Source: Pararge aegeria (taxonomy: Eukaryota > Arthropoda > Insecta > Lepidoptera > Nymphalidae). From it: 64,000 bases of DNA. The stretch covers positions 868,001 to 932,000 of the forward strand of contig NC_053205.1 in the NCBI RefSeq assembly GCF_905163445.1, in the 5' to 3' direction. Numbering within the stretch: the first letter of the stretch is position 1; every line of letters starts with the position of its first letter. The notes under the pieces are model-generated. The model was not told the origin of the DNA. It made no database searches and saw nothing but the letters and a program-made list of their open reading frames with translations. Below, piece after piece: positions 11,737-23,544 of this stretch. Made by a program: the position numbers and the translations under genes.

Positions 11737-12082
11737 ATAAAGGAGTTACAATGCCACAGACGGACGGACAGACCGCCGGAACCCCCAGTGGGTGTAAAGC
11801 CATACTAATGAAGTTTAAACTGTTTATTTAATTATACTTGCTTTAGGGCGATCATGATTCAACGCAGAAAGAGGCTTTTTGTCTCGTTCTTTGTCCTTTT
11901 GTAGAGTTGCCAACATACAGACATGTGCACGACAAAATATATATGTCAAGGTTTTTTACTTTTTATGTAACGCGGAATCTACCAGATCTAGTTATTTCCA
12001 AATTAATTCATTTTAAATTAAAAATTCTTTATTCATGCCTATTACAGGCACTTATGAAGCGTTCATACATATAAATTATACT

Positions 12083-12385
12083 AATCCCTACTAATATTAT
12101 AAATGTGAATGTAAGTTTGTTTGTTACGCTTTCACGCAAAAAATACTAAACCGATCATCACGAAACTTTGTACGTATATTCCTGAAGGTATTAGAAGTAA
12201 TATAGGATGCTTTTTATCTCGAAATTAAGCTCAGTTCTCTCGGGAGAGGCGATGAAAGTGTTTGGCGATTTTACACCAGGCTTAGCTATCCTAAATACAT
12301 AAAATGCTGCCACATTTATGAAGCACATGTCTTTCGAAAAAGAAAAAAAACAAAGGCGGACGAAGTCGCGGGCAATAGCTAGTAC
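12083..12385 (+). mobile_element. Non-autonomous Helitron, family 2
   Basis: Starts TCCCTACTAATATTATAAATG and ends with a short hairpin (GGACGAAGTCGCGGGC) followed by CTAGT, the TC...hairpin...CTAG layout of Helitrons. Diverged interior; no Rep/helicase coding. Confidence 0.8.
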
Positions 12386-12394
12386 ATATATAAA

Positions 12395-12798
12395 TATTAC
12401 TTTAATATATAAAGCTTAAGAGTTTGTCTGCTTAAATGTGCTAAATCAGGAACTACTGGTCCGATTTGGAAAAAAAATCGCATTGTTTGATAGCCCATTT
12501 ATCAAGGAAGTTCAAAATTTATTTATTTTAATAAGAAACGTTAAAACAGTCTGTTTGTATTGAATTTATCACGCTAAGATCAATAGCAAAATAGCAACCA
12601 TGAAGAATGTTTTTTTTTTTAAAACAGGAGGTTTTCTATGCTATTATCAGCTTCCGCTGTGTGCGTTGCGTAAATGGTTAAAGTTTCGCAAAAATTATGT
12701 ATGACAAAATTGTAGCCCTTTAAAAGTTGTAAAAACAAGTCCACGACGGCATATGTCCATCTCTTAAGGTTGGCACACTATAACCTTATTCACGCTAG
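12395..12798 (+). mobile_element. Helitron-like family 4
   Basis: ATATAAAGCTTAAGAGTTTGTCTG start, middle ATGCTATTATCAGCTTCCGC, then GCATATGTCCATCTCTTAAGG and ACGCTAGC. Shares blocks with 6840-7015 and 35385-35740. Confidence 0.6.
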
Positions 12799-13079
12799 CA
12801 ACATTTGTTAGGATTTTTTTTGCGTAAGTGTTTTTATAAACTTCATATATTATCAAAATACTTAGGGGGAAGTTGTATAATGCGGACGTTTTAAGACCGA
12901 TGAATCGTTGTGCCCCGGGCCGCGGCTGTTCGTGTGGCGCTGGCGCATGCCGCCCCTGTTGGTGGTGCCTCACTCAACTTGCTCAACAAGGCGATTCGCA
13001 CCCTTAACGACATAGCTAGGAAAACGGATCTGTATTGTTGTACTCTGTCTGAACTCACAAAGATTGCTCTGTCGTGCAT

Positions 13080-13975
13080 TTGTTACATTGATAATTTTCA
13101 GCATGTAGGTTAATAAAATATACTTTATAATGTATGTAGGTAAGTCCATATTTATTTATTCTTTAAAATAATTGTTTTATAAATATAGCCTAAAATAAAC
13201 TAAGTATTTAAAACTAAATATATATATAATTAAAATCTAAAACGTCTTCAAAACCACCGCAGCGAGGCACAGTTCCTAAGATGCTGGCAGCATTGCCCCT
13301 TTGGATGGCCAAACTAATTCGTTGGCCAAGGTCACCGGACTCGATAACCCTTTTCTATAATTCTTTGAAAAGAGCTTTTGCCTCCGGACCCCACGGTCCA
13401 AAAGTCTCTACTCCAAAAGTCACAAAAATGAAGCTGCTATCCATGTTTTCATATTTACGCCTCTTGGCCTGCTCGGCACTGGTAGCGGCCGCATCCACCA
13501 TTGACGAGGTGGCATGGATGTGTGATGCAGCTAGGGTATCGCCACAAGTTGAGTGACCTTCCCAGCCTCCAACCAACCATCAGTATCTACGCTAGTGCAT
13601 TAGTAAAATCCCTGTAAAACTAGTGGTAATAATGATTTATAAAAACACCTTCACAAGTATTTAATTTGGCCATAATTTGCGTGGGCGAAGCCAAAGGGAT
13701 GAGCTAGTCCTTAATATTATAATAAGATTTTGTGTGCATTTGTTATTTGAAAATGTTTGGTGTGTAGGTTAATAAAATATACTTTATAATGTATGTCGAT
13801 GGGTGCATCAGAATCTAAGCTAGTGAATTAGCGAAATCCCTGTAATACTAATCGTAATAATGATTTATAAAACACCTTCACAATTAATTAAGTATTTAAT
13901 TAATTTGCGCGAGCGAAGCCGAAGGGATGGGCTAGTCCATAACATTTTAATAAGATTTTCTGTAAGGTTATGTTT
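13080..13975. repeat. Tandem repeat with interrupted first unit
   Basis: GTAGGTTAATAAAATATACTTTATAATGTATGT occurs at 13105 and 13765. ATCCCTGTAAxACTAxTxGTAATAATGATTTATAAAA and GCGAAGCCxAAGGGATGxGCTAGTCC occur twice (13600-13715 and 13838-13940). The CTAG end suggests a Helitron-type unit of about 215 bases. Confidence 0.6.
13185..13560 (-). pseudogene. LINE C reverse-transcriptase C-terminal fragment
   Basis: Minus frame reads KRRKYENMDSSFIFVTFGVE then TFGPWGPEAKALFKEL and, after a frame break, IQRGNAASIL-like residues, a C-terminal motif of one LINE-type RT family. It lies inside the tandem repeat 13080-13975. A second partial copy is at 63180-63330. Confidence 0.6.
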
Positions 13976-13996
13976 TATATAATTAACAAGTGAGTA

Positions 13997-14082
13997 CATC
14001 GGTGAGCGGGCAGCAGCGTCCTGCTACTGCCCGCTCACTGATGGTGTAGTAGTATATATGGTAGTAGTAGCACTACTACCAT
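13997..14082. repeat. Two adjacent hairpins beside an RTE 3' end
   Basis: Hairpin 1: 13997-14013 with 14027-14043 (17 pairs, one G-T). Hairpin 2: ATGGTAGTAG at 14058-14067 with CTACTACCAT at 14073-14082. The RTE tail starts at the next base. Confidence 0.7.
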
Positions 14083-14438
14083 CTCATCATCTCCATCAAC
14101 CAATCGACGTCCACTGCACATAGGTCTTTTGTAGGGAGTTCCACAATACACGGTCCTGGGCCGCTTGCCTCCAGCGGCTCCCAGAGACTCGCCTGATGTC
14201 ATATGTCAACTTCGTTTGGGGCCGACCTACGCTGCGTTTACCGGTGCGGGGTCGCCATTCCAGCACCTTAAGACCCCAACGTCCATCGGTTCTCCGAGCT
14301 ATGTGCCCCGCCTATTGCCACTTCAGCTTCGCGACTCGCTGAGCTATGTCGGTAACTCTAGTTCTTCTACGGATCTCCTCATTTCTGATTCGATCACGTA
14401 AAGATACTCTCCTAACATATCTCTCTCCATCAACTGAT
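14083..14438 (-). mobile_element. 5'-truncated RTE LINE copy
   Basis: Minus-strand 3' end of the RTE family, (TGA)-type tail at 14083-14096, covering only the C-terminal tail of the RT protein (GRPP-type motif region). It is closest to the 11188-11736 copy: both carry CTTAAGACCCCAACG-type changes and CTAGAGTTACCG on the coding strand. No clear TSD; the left side is occupied by two strong hairpins. Confidence 0.88.
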
Positions 14439-14674
14439 GGAAAACTGGTAATGGGTTATTATGATGATGCAGATGATCTAACGCTGTCAACCCGAGTGAA
14501 TCTGAAGCAAAACCATAGGCTTATCACCGCTTTTAATTATCTCGTTATTTCGATACATTTATCACGCCACCTCTCGTATTTTCGTAGCTCTACATTCATA
14601 TGCTCGTGTTTACGAAAGAGCAAAGTATTTATGTACAGCACGTTGGAATAGTGCGGATAAGACTTTTTTTTCTA

Positions 14675-14832
14675 CTTTCAGTTAGGCTTCCACTGCAATC
14701 TCACCTGGAGGTAAGTGATAATGCAGTCTAGGATGGTAGCGGGCTAACCTGTTAGGGAGTATGGTTGTCATACCCCTAATCGGTTTCTACGCAACATCGC
14801 ACCGGAACACTGAATCGCTTAGCGGCACTTCT
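14675..14832 (-). mobile_element. Second-family SINE, 3' half
   Basis: Reversed GCAATCTCACCTGGAGG, GTAGCGGGCTAACCTGTTAG and CGGTTTCTACGC blocks. Confidence 0.8.
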
Positions 14833-15070
14833 TCAATTCAATTCAATTCAATTTTATTTATTTGCTGATACAGGTAAATAGGTGTTACAGGAAAAAAAAA
14901 TATGCAGATCTTAACTGTACCACGCCAAATTGGCATGCAAATTGTTTTCAGGGTAGTGTTTAAAATTTTAATTTGTTACTACTAGGTACAATTAAAATAT
15001 TGGCAATTACAATGTTTATAATAACACAATACAATTAATAAAATAAGAAATTACAATTTAGTTTATATGG
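14833..15070 (-). mobile_element. LINE 3' UTR with (AATTC)n tail
   Basis: TTCAATTCAATTCAATTCAA then ATTTTATTTATTTGCTG and A/T-rich UTR; coding part absent. Confidence 0.5.
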
Positions 15071-15265
15071 GCACATGTCAAAGAAATACAAATAGATTAA
15101 TAATCACTAACAAATGTCATTTTAAATATTCATTGTCGGTAGAGTGGTAACAACCGGAGTAGTGGTATATAGTCGGTGGTAGTGGTAAGCACACAATTTA
15201 CAAATTTAATTTAATTTAGAATTGGATTTATTATCAAGTTCAGATGTTAATGATTAATTGAACGA

Positions 15266-15521
15266 TGAGCGCTTTGGTTTTAAATGGAAGTCCCGGGCTC
15301 GAATTTCAGAAAGTGCAGCCGTAGCTGGTAACCACCCTACTGACAAAGACGTGCCGCTAAATGATTTGCGTTCCGGCACGATAGGGAGACACTGATTAGG
15401 GGTATGAGTTTAATATCACTGCCTCACCCCTACCAGGTTAGCCCGCTACCATCTTAAACAGCATCACTTACCATAAGGTGAGATTGCAGTCAAGGGATAA
15501 TTTGTGCAGAATAAAAAAAAT
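15266..15521 (+). mobile_element. Second-family SINE, diverged
   Basis: B-box region GGGCTCGAATTTC, then GACGTGCCGCTAAATG, GGTTAGCCCGCTACCATC and an A-rich end. Confidence 0.8.
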
Positions 15522-15639
15522 CGTGTGTGTACTTATGTACACGCTTTAGAAGTTTCAATTCCTTGGCCTAACAAGATAATTATTTTTTAATTTTTATAAT
15601 AGAAAAAAGGTTTTTGAAAGTATTATTATAACGCATATA

Positions 15640-16103
15640 TACAAAGTCAAAGTCAAAGTCAAATATTTCTTTATTCAAATAGGCACATAGATGGCACTTT
15701 TGATGCGTACATTACTTGTAAAATATGACATAGGATAGACGTCAACTTAAAACTAAAGCTACGAGGGTTCCAAACGCGCCCCGGTCTAAGAAGAAGCCCA
15801 CAACAAACTTAGCCGGTTGTTATTTTTTTTTGTTATCACCATCTCACATTGTCCTTTAAAAACTAATTAAAGAAGCAACCTGGTTAGAGCAATAATTTAC
15901 ACCCAAGCATTTTTATCGTTGACGTAATCCTTAATACTATAATAGGACTTTTCTGTAAGCTTACGTTTAATACAAACTTTGAACTTTTTCGGAGACATCT
16001 CCAATATATAAACTGGTAATTAATTGTAAAATTGTATACAATTTCCTTTAAATGAATAACTTATTTTATGTAATCTAGTATATTGCACTGCAAGTTTATT
16101 ACT
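15640..16103 (-). mobile_element. LINE A 3' end, inverted relative to the copy at 16620
   Basis: Starts with (AAAGTC)n tail at 15641-15661, TTCTTTATTCAAATAGGCACATAG, then the same UTR and C-terminal codons reversed. Confidence 0.78.
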
Positions 16104-16250
16104 AGCGGACCCGCGCGACTTCTTCGAGTCGAGTTAAACAAATATTCGTATGTCCAATATAAATGATTCCGAGATTCCAATATAAATGAATCCTAGCTAG
16201 ATCGATTTATCGACCCCCAAAACCCCCTGTATACTAAATTTCATGTATAA
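16104..16250 (-). mobile_element. Helitron family 1 fragment between inverted LINE copies
   Basis: ACTAGCGGACCCGCGCGACTTC, ATCCTAGCTAGATCGATTTATCG, CCCCCTGTATACTAAATTTCATG. Confidence 0.75.
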
Positions 16251-16619
16251 TTTCACTCCCATGATTTTTGCTAACGCCGCTAAAGAAGTACAACATCAGA
16301 AAACATGATAACTAAAACTCGAAATGTATTTAAAAGCCTTATCCATATTAATCTAATAACGAAGCGGGAAGACATTCCGGTTTCATATGACTTCAGCTAC
16401 GACGCACACACGCGCGTGTACTGCACACACACACTCACAACCTCATATCGAACGCGTTGATATCAATTGCCGAAGATATACGTATTGTTGACTACAATAG
16501 CCTAAAGTATAAAATGGGTCCGAGAGAGTCATTGAGAGATAAATTTAAAGATGTTAAGATAATTACAGTTTTTAACTAATACATTATTTGAAAATTGAAT
16601 ATATGTTGTCAAGAATATA

Positions 16620-17135
16620 TCTAAATTTAAGAGTAAATGTAACCGTTATAATTTGAACATGAGAATCAAAAATAAACTTGCAGTGCAATATACTAGACTA
16701 CATAAAATAAGTAATTCATTTAAAGGAAGTATACAATTTTAAAATAAACTACCAGTTGATATCTTGGAGATGTCTCTGGAAAAGTTCAAAGTTTGTATTA
16801 AACGTAAGCTTACAGAAAAGTCCTATTATAGTATTAAGGATTACGTCAACGATGAAATGCTTGGGTGTAAATTATTGTTCCAACCACGTTGCTTCTTTAA
16901 TAGTTTTAAATGACGATGATGATGTGAGAGGGTGATAACAAAAAAAACAACTGGCTAAGTTTATTGTGGGCTTCTTCTTAGTCTTCTTAGACCAGGGCGC
17001 GTTTGGAACCCTCGTAGCTTTAGTTTTAAGTTGACGAATTCAGTTATCGCCATCATCTCACTTCTATGTCATATTTAACATGTAATGTACGCATCAAAAG
17101 TGCCATCTATGTGCCTATTTGAATAAAGAAATATA
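16620..17135 (+). mobile_element. LINE A 3' end with RT C-terminal codons
   Basis: Around 16740-16905 the plus strand reads LPVDILEMSLEKFKVCIKR then LTEKSYYSIKDYVNDEMLGC, the kind of C-terminus seen in jockey/CR1-type reverse transcriptases, then a 3' UTR ending TTTGAATAAAGAAATATAAA. Confidence 0.75.
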
Positions 17136-17306
17136 AATAAATAAATATACTACGACGTAACACACATCGCCACCTAGCCCCAAAGTAAGCGTAGCTTGTG
17201 TTATGTAATAAGATAGCTGATGAATATTTCTATCAAATAATACACAGAATTACTTATAATATACAGATAAACACCCAGACACTGAAAAACATTCATGTTC
17301 ATAACA
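17136..17306 (-). mobile_element. SINE, head missing, joined to a LINE tail
   Basis: The (AAAT)n end directly continues the tail of the LINE A copy ending about 17135. Confidence 0.8.
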
Positions 17307-18540
17307 CACACATATTTGACTTTGACTTTGACTCTGGCTTATATCAGTCCTCTATTGGACTATACGCTACGCTCTCGGGTTGGTAATCGCTGTAGATGCT
17401 ACGGGAGTATTTGTCTATAATCACCACGCTGGGCAGACGGGTTTGGGATCACAGTAGATGGTAGTAGTAGCATAGAGAACACTTAATCAAGTCTTTTGTC
17501 ACCCGCTGGAAGAGGTAATGTTAGTTGAATTCTGATTTGCCGTCACCACTACTAATATTACGCATTGTCTAAACTATACTAATATTTTAAACAGGAGAGA
17601 AATCATGTTTGTTTGTTTTTAATCAATAATCATTGAAACTACTGAACCGATTCTAATAATTCTTGAAATATTTTATCCAAATATAACATAGGCTATATAT
17701 AATTTACGTGATAGTAAGATATCAGTCTGAAATAGTGTTTTAGTAGTAAGTCGGAATTTATTTTTTATAATATTAACAGACATAGCAGATAGGCCGCCTT
17801 ATGGTAAGTGGAAACTCTATACACAAAGCAACACTCCTCAGGGCATAACGGAACACGTCCTGCAAAGCGCCGCTCTGTGTCCATAAATCTGAGGCAAAGG
17901 TGTTAGCCTGATCTGCCTGTATTTACACCGAAGTCCGCAACCACGCTCTTCAGACCGGAATACAGAAATGCTGCTTGGCGGCACAAATAAGCAAGGCGGT
18001 AAGTACTCTACTCTGGATGAATTTTATCACAAAAAGCTCTACTATAATATAAACTATACAAATTAATTAAAAAATCCCTTTATATTACAGTGTATCTTTG
18101 ATATTGCATGTCTACGGTTTAGCGCGCACACTCGTAAAATTTCGAATATGGAACGTTCACGGACCAATAGTAAAACAAAACATTTAGGAATACAAAATTC
18201 AACCTAACTTCGCTTACAATAAGGATTGCTTAAAGCGCATTAACAATTTTGTATATAAATTCGAACGTTTTCCGAATGATGCGATACCTGAGTCGAATTT
18301 TAGTTTTTATTTTTTTTAAATACAGTTTTCATTATTTTCAGTTTTCTAAACATATTGTTATGAGTTAAGGAGACAGCAAAGAACGTCCAACGTTGGGCAT
18401 GGTAGGTGATTCTTATAAGTAAGTAAAAAGAAAAAACACTGTCTCACGAAACATATTTACTTAGACCGTTTGATGAATTTGCGACGTTAATAATAATAAC
18501 AAAAAAATACATGCATTTGTCTTTAAATTAGTTACTGATT

Positions 18541-18785
18541 CTTTCTTATAAATTTACATAAAAATTTAATATAAAATATGATTCTGGTTTTAAATATTTG
18601 CACTAGTGCATAAAAATTAATTATAAGCTGCATGAAAAGTGAAAACACTTTGTTTTATTTCTTATGAATTTTCATAAATATTTAATATAAACTTTGATTC
18701 TGGTTTACCGATAAAAATATTTGCACTAGTGCATAAAAAATAATTATAAGCTGCACGAAAAGTAAAAAACCCTTTGTTTTATAAG
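18541..18785. repeat. Two direct units of about 123 bp centred on a palindrome
   Basis: Both units carry GATTCTGGTTT, the 12-mer palindrome TGCACTAGTGCA (18599-18610 and 18722-18733), ATTATAAGCTGCA and CTTTGTTTTAT. Confidence 0.75.
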
Positions 18786-18799
18786 TATTTTGGAATCTA

Positions 18800-19095
18800 A
18801 TTAAGTGTTGGAAAAGGCTGCTTTTATCTCTATCAAAGAGACTCACAAGAGCAGAGTACACGAAGAAAAGAAGCCAATTGCATTCTCATTCCGACATATA
18901 GAACTTCTGGTTATAAAGGTTGTTTTAAGTATTCAGCATCAAAAATTTGGAATGACATCCCTCCCCCCTATGCAAACAAGTAACAACTACAAATAGAGTT
19001 AAAAAATACTTCAAATTATTGTATAAAAAAATTTAAAAAATAACTAAATATTACTTCTCACACCTTTTAGTACTTTTATATAATTTTTCCTTTAA
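18800..19095 (+). mobile_element. Decayed LINE RT C-terminus
   Basis: A frame at 18920-19045 reads ASKIWNDIPPPYANK then a stop and LKKYFKLLYKKI, resembling the end of a reverse-transcriptase ORF (K-x-W-N-x-x-P-P ... LKKYF). Confidence 0.45.
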
Positions 19096-19655
19096 GCACA
19101 CTCACATTACATTTGATTTTAACATACAATAAAGTCCTGCTAAACCTGATAAACGGATAGAATACTGACGTATAGAATTGAAGTGGAGAATGGGCCAAGT
19201 ATTTCGAAATTCATATTATTTCTATAATATTTATATATAAATGGGTAAGGTCGCTTAGCCACTGCACTTGTAATTTTACACATATATAGTAAGATATAGT
19301 ATATATCATTTAGAGATGGAAATACAAGAATTTATATGATCCGCTTGCCTATGCTATGCGCGGATCATAACAAAGGTTATCCGGGGAGTACTAACCGTCC
19401 TGATTTTTAAAATACCAGTCAAAAGGCAATCGCCGGTTAACAGCTATTATTAAAATTGAAATTGCAAATTTAAAATTAATACCACTCAAGTATCAAGGCG
19501 TATTGGCGCGCTACACCGGGTCCCCGATTTAGCAGTAAATGCTACTTCGACGTGAATTATATATTTTTGCCCGAGCTTCATAAGTGGAGCTATACTAGTT
19601 GATACACCCAACTGTGTTTCATTTATAAGAGTTCCATACAAATAATAACTTTCGA

Positions 19656-19925
19656 CGACCTTTCTGGCGCAACGGTGAACGTTGTGAATTTAATTAGGAG
19701 GTCCCATTTTGGGAATTTATTATTGTGGTGGTGGGAGGCTTTGGCCGTGGCTGGTGACTACCTTACAAACAAAGACGTGCCGCTAAGCGATTCAGTGTTC
19801 CGGTGCGATGTCGCGTAGAAACCGATGACTACCATACTCCCTAACAGGTTAGCCCGCTACTATTTTAGATTGCGTCATCAGTGACCACCAGGTGGAATTG
19901 CATTCAAGGGCTAATTTGTAGTGTG
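19656..19925 (+). mobile_element. Second-family SINE, diverged
   Basis: CTGGCGCAACGGTGA head, GACGTGCCGCTAAGCGATTC, AACAGGTTAGCCCGCTAC, end TAATTTGTAG. Confidence 0.82.
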
Positions 19926-19929
19926 TTTT

Positions 19930-21320
19930 CAATAAGCGGATGGAATAGTGCAATTTTTATGGAAATGACACCATACAAATTATAGTTCAACCCCATACAA
20001 ACACTAAGTATTAAACAAAAAGTAGCAATTTACACTGCGGGTGTAAGCGCCGAGTCTTTGAAGTAGCCGACGCCCGGCTTAGGGCAGGTTCTGGAAGCTG
20101 AGTTCAAAACGCGCATAATATTTTAGAAAAAAAATATTTTTACAAACGAAAGAGTTGAACACTTTATGCCCAAGAGCATAACAAGCAAATCGTTCCAGAA
20201 CTATAATGCCTTAACTTAGTTCATTTTTGTTTTGTGACTTTGTGCTATTAAAGGTCACTCAGTATCTTTATTTATATGTTAATAGTATTATTATTCTATC
20301 AGAATCTCGTCCTTATACAAGGTCGTTTGGAAATAGGATACTGAGACCCACTTATCATAAGTAATACTCAGTTATGAGAAATAGATACAATTTCGTAAAC
20401 CGTAAATTTCAGGTAACTCAAAACAAAAAAAATGCTTAATTGACATTTTCCAACCCTGGCTAATTGTAATGACAGGACATTATACACAAGTTGTTTTGGT
20501 TTTTCATAAATTAAGGGAAACTGTATATTTTTTGGGATAAAAAGCACATTGCAGCTTAAAAATATTTAACTCAAAGCTAACAGGTTACAGGTTTCTAGAG
20601 ATTTATCAGCTCCATACATCACATAAACCTAATGTCCCTTTTCTAACTTGTATTATAAACGCTTTTATGGACTAGGGAATTATAATCACTTTTCGTCATT
20701 ATATCGTCGCTGAACCAACAATACTCCGAAAGTAAATTCAGCATACGTTATATGATACAATAAACAGTTTTATTATTATTTTATAAATGTAGTCTTTCAT
20801 GTTCAATTTAGATAGAGGTATTCTTTATATTTATGGATTCATTACTATCTGTTCCCGCGATTGGCCGCGTTTTTTTTTTGTATTATAAATCGCGCGAGAA
20901 CCGTTACATTTCCTTTACAAAAAGTATCCTATGCAGTCTGATGGAAGCATCTATACTTTATACAAAAATACTGGACTGTTTTTTCGAAACGAGTGTTCCC
21001 TTAATTTTACGATTTCCAGAACCAAAATGGGCGTATGTCTCTGTAATCAAGTCGATAGATTGCTGAGTTTGCAGTGTGAAGAAGGACAAACAAAGAAACA
21101 AACAGATTTTCGCATATTTGTGAGTATTTAATTATTCTAAGAGATTGTTTTATGTGTTATGAAAACTTCTGTAGTTTCACTTGCGCGGTTTTGTAAGCTA
21201 AGCGACGGTATGAGAACTTTAATAGCAAGAGAAGTGAAAATACATTTTCCGTAGTTTTGTCATATTATTTGCATAATATAAAACAAATTCGCTCCCGCTT
21301 TGTATATGCCTATATCTTTT
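19930..21320. other. Unassigned AT-rich DNA
   Basis: No family match or convincing ORF. A 77-codon frame at 20833 has no recognisable motif. Other unassigned stretches over 300 bases upstream of the proposed gene: 970-1380, 2080-2720, 3630-4450, 5150-5560, 8300-9150, 9520-10270, 18010-18540, 19100-19650, 22535-22890, 23050-23540, 25580-26510, 27240-27540, 27640-28040, 32400-33135, 33880-34980, 37450-38080, 38290-39830. Confidence 0.6.
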
Positions 21321-21329
21321 AAACTACGC

Positions 21330-22045
21330 AATGGATTTTAATTTTGTTTTCACTATAATAGATGGAGTGATTGAAGATGAAGGTTTATATGTATAATTAT
21401 GTTTATAATATTCCCTTCAATGAGTAGTTGAAATAAAGACGAAACAGGCTTTACTTCTCTTTAAATCAAATAATTTCTTCTTAAAATAAACTCTTAAATA
21501 TCCTTTTAAATGTCACTTATGACTGTATTAAACTGGTAAAAACAAAGAAATTAAAAAAAAAATTATGTGATGGCTTGCATTGCAAACCTTAGATTAATGT
21601 ACTGCGGAATGTATTTAAAAGCACTCGAAACTCGTACATTAGTATCTATATTGCACCCGTGCGAATCAACTATCAAGGCATGCGTTCGCTTCTTTTGTTA
21701 TAATTTTGCTGCCCGAGTGCGTTAATATTGTCGAATAACAATAGTAACAGGCGTTAATTTTGTTTTCACTATAATAGATAGAGTGATTCAAGATGAAGGT
21801 TTATATGTAGTTAACTAGAATATTATAATAGAAAAAGCGAAAGAAATTTAAAAATATGTAATGCGATGTCTTAGATTGCAATCACTGGCTAAACCTATCT
21901 AGGTAGATTAAATTAATGTACTCATACATTTGTATATATATTGCACCCGTGCGAATCACGGCACGCGTTCGCTACTTTTGTTATAATTTTACTGCCCGAG
22001 TGCGTCAATATTGTCAAATAACAATAATAACAGGCGTTATTGTCA
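21330..22045. repeat. Direct duplication of a Helitron-like repeat
   Basis: TTAATTTTGTTTTCACTATAATAGATRGAGTGATT occurs at about 21340 and 21753. TATTGCACCCGTGCGAATCA ... GCTGCCCGAGTGCG ... AACAGGCGTTA occurs in both units (about 21650-21755 and 21950-22040). The second unit lacks the 21430-21530 part. Confidence 0.6.
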
Positions 22046-22295
22046 AACGCCAGTTAACTCAAACTCCGTTATTTTCAAGTATCAGTTATCACTGAGTTAA
22101 TACACGCTTCCTGACCCGCGGAGGGGCGCGATCACACCGCCGGATACGATCGTCGTGTCGTTAGTCGTTTGGTACTCGTGCAATTATTTATATATATTTT
22201 CATCACGCTTGCTTCTAACGTGATTATTATTCTATCGGTATAGGGCTCATAATCCAAGATATCAGACACGCATTTTCGTATTTTTTTTAAAAATA

Positions 22296-22530
22296 AAATA
22301 ATATAATATGACTATACCCACATTGCCATCTAGCCCTAAAGGTAAGCGCAGCTTGTGTTATGGGTAAGATGACTGATGAATATTTATATAAATAATATAC
22401 ATAAATACTTATATTAAACATATAAACACCCAGGCACTGAAAAAAATTTATATTCATGACACAAACATTTTCCAGTTGTGGGAATCGAACCCACGGACTC
22501 AGAGAGCAGGGTCGCTGCCAATTGGCCATC
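22296..22530 (-). mobile_element. tRNA-derived SINE
   Basis: Body, B box (GGGAATCGAACCCAC) and partial head; internal small losses. Confidence 0.85.
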
Positions 22531-22892
22531 AAATTACCGTACCGTTATTGATTACAGTACTTGGTTTTTATTTATAACGATCCGTTAAAGTTTAGATTGT
22601 ACCTCACTGCAAGATATATGTATGAAGATGGACTATTTTTAAATTTTAAATTATCAATCATATTATATGAAATAAAAACATAAAAGGAAAACATTACAAA
22701 AGAAATTACAACTACAATTTGGACGCAAAATTATATAAATTATAATATCGATTGTAAATATCATCTAATGAAATGGAAATAAGCCGTTAAGTCAAAATAC
22801 AAGTATAAGTAAATACAAGTAATTTAGGTGTAACTCTATTGAAATTTTTATGTTGTGTATTCTTATATAAAAAAGTAAGTAAGTAATTATTT

Positions 22893-23045
22893 AAAGCGGT
22901 TATCATTTGACGGCGTTATGGTGTAAAATCGCCAAACATTTTCGTCCCCTCTCCCAAAAGAACTGAGCTTAATTTCGGAATAAAAAGCATCCTGTATTAC
23001 TTCTACAAACAAACTTACATTCGCATTTATAATATTAGTAGGGAC
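22893..23045 (-). mobile_element. Helitron family 2, 5' part
   Basis: Reversed ATCGCCAAACATTTTCGTCCCC to TATAATATTAGTAGGGA. Confidence 0.75.
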
Positions 23046-23544
23046 AATCGTCACAATTCATAACAAAATTAAACTATAATAAAGAGATAACTTTCTCACA
23101 ACTACAGTCCTTATATTTTTTCGTTATAGTGAATGACCTGGACAGCTATGTATACTCCGCCGCAGTGCGCCGCTCGCACTCACTGTAGGAGTATTTTAAA
23201 CACCCGACTGTAAATTTAATGATAATGTTAGTTTGGCTTAACGTACACGGCCGAAATCGCGGGTATCCGCTAGTTAGTTATCACAAATCGGAAAGTATAA
23301 AGGGTTGTTCTAACAAAGTCATCCAAACAAAAAATGTGGAGTGCGACCGAGACAGACAGACAGTGTGCGAGCGAGATACACAAATGTGCCGATGCGCGCA
23401 CCAGAAAGAGACGGAGATATAATTAAAACTTTTGTCGCGTAGGATTTCTGAGGGAAAGGATGGCTGGGACAGCGGCGTGTGTGGAGACTGCTTGTGTTGA
23501 TTTTCACAAGCAAAAATGTAAACAACATATTTATAATAAAATAA

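Noticed and set aside
20833..21066. 77-codon frame MDSLLSVPAIGRVFF
   Set aside because: No recognisable family; a T run inside it and normal AT composition argue against a real exon.
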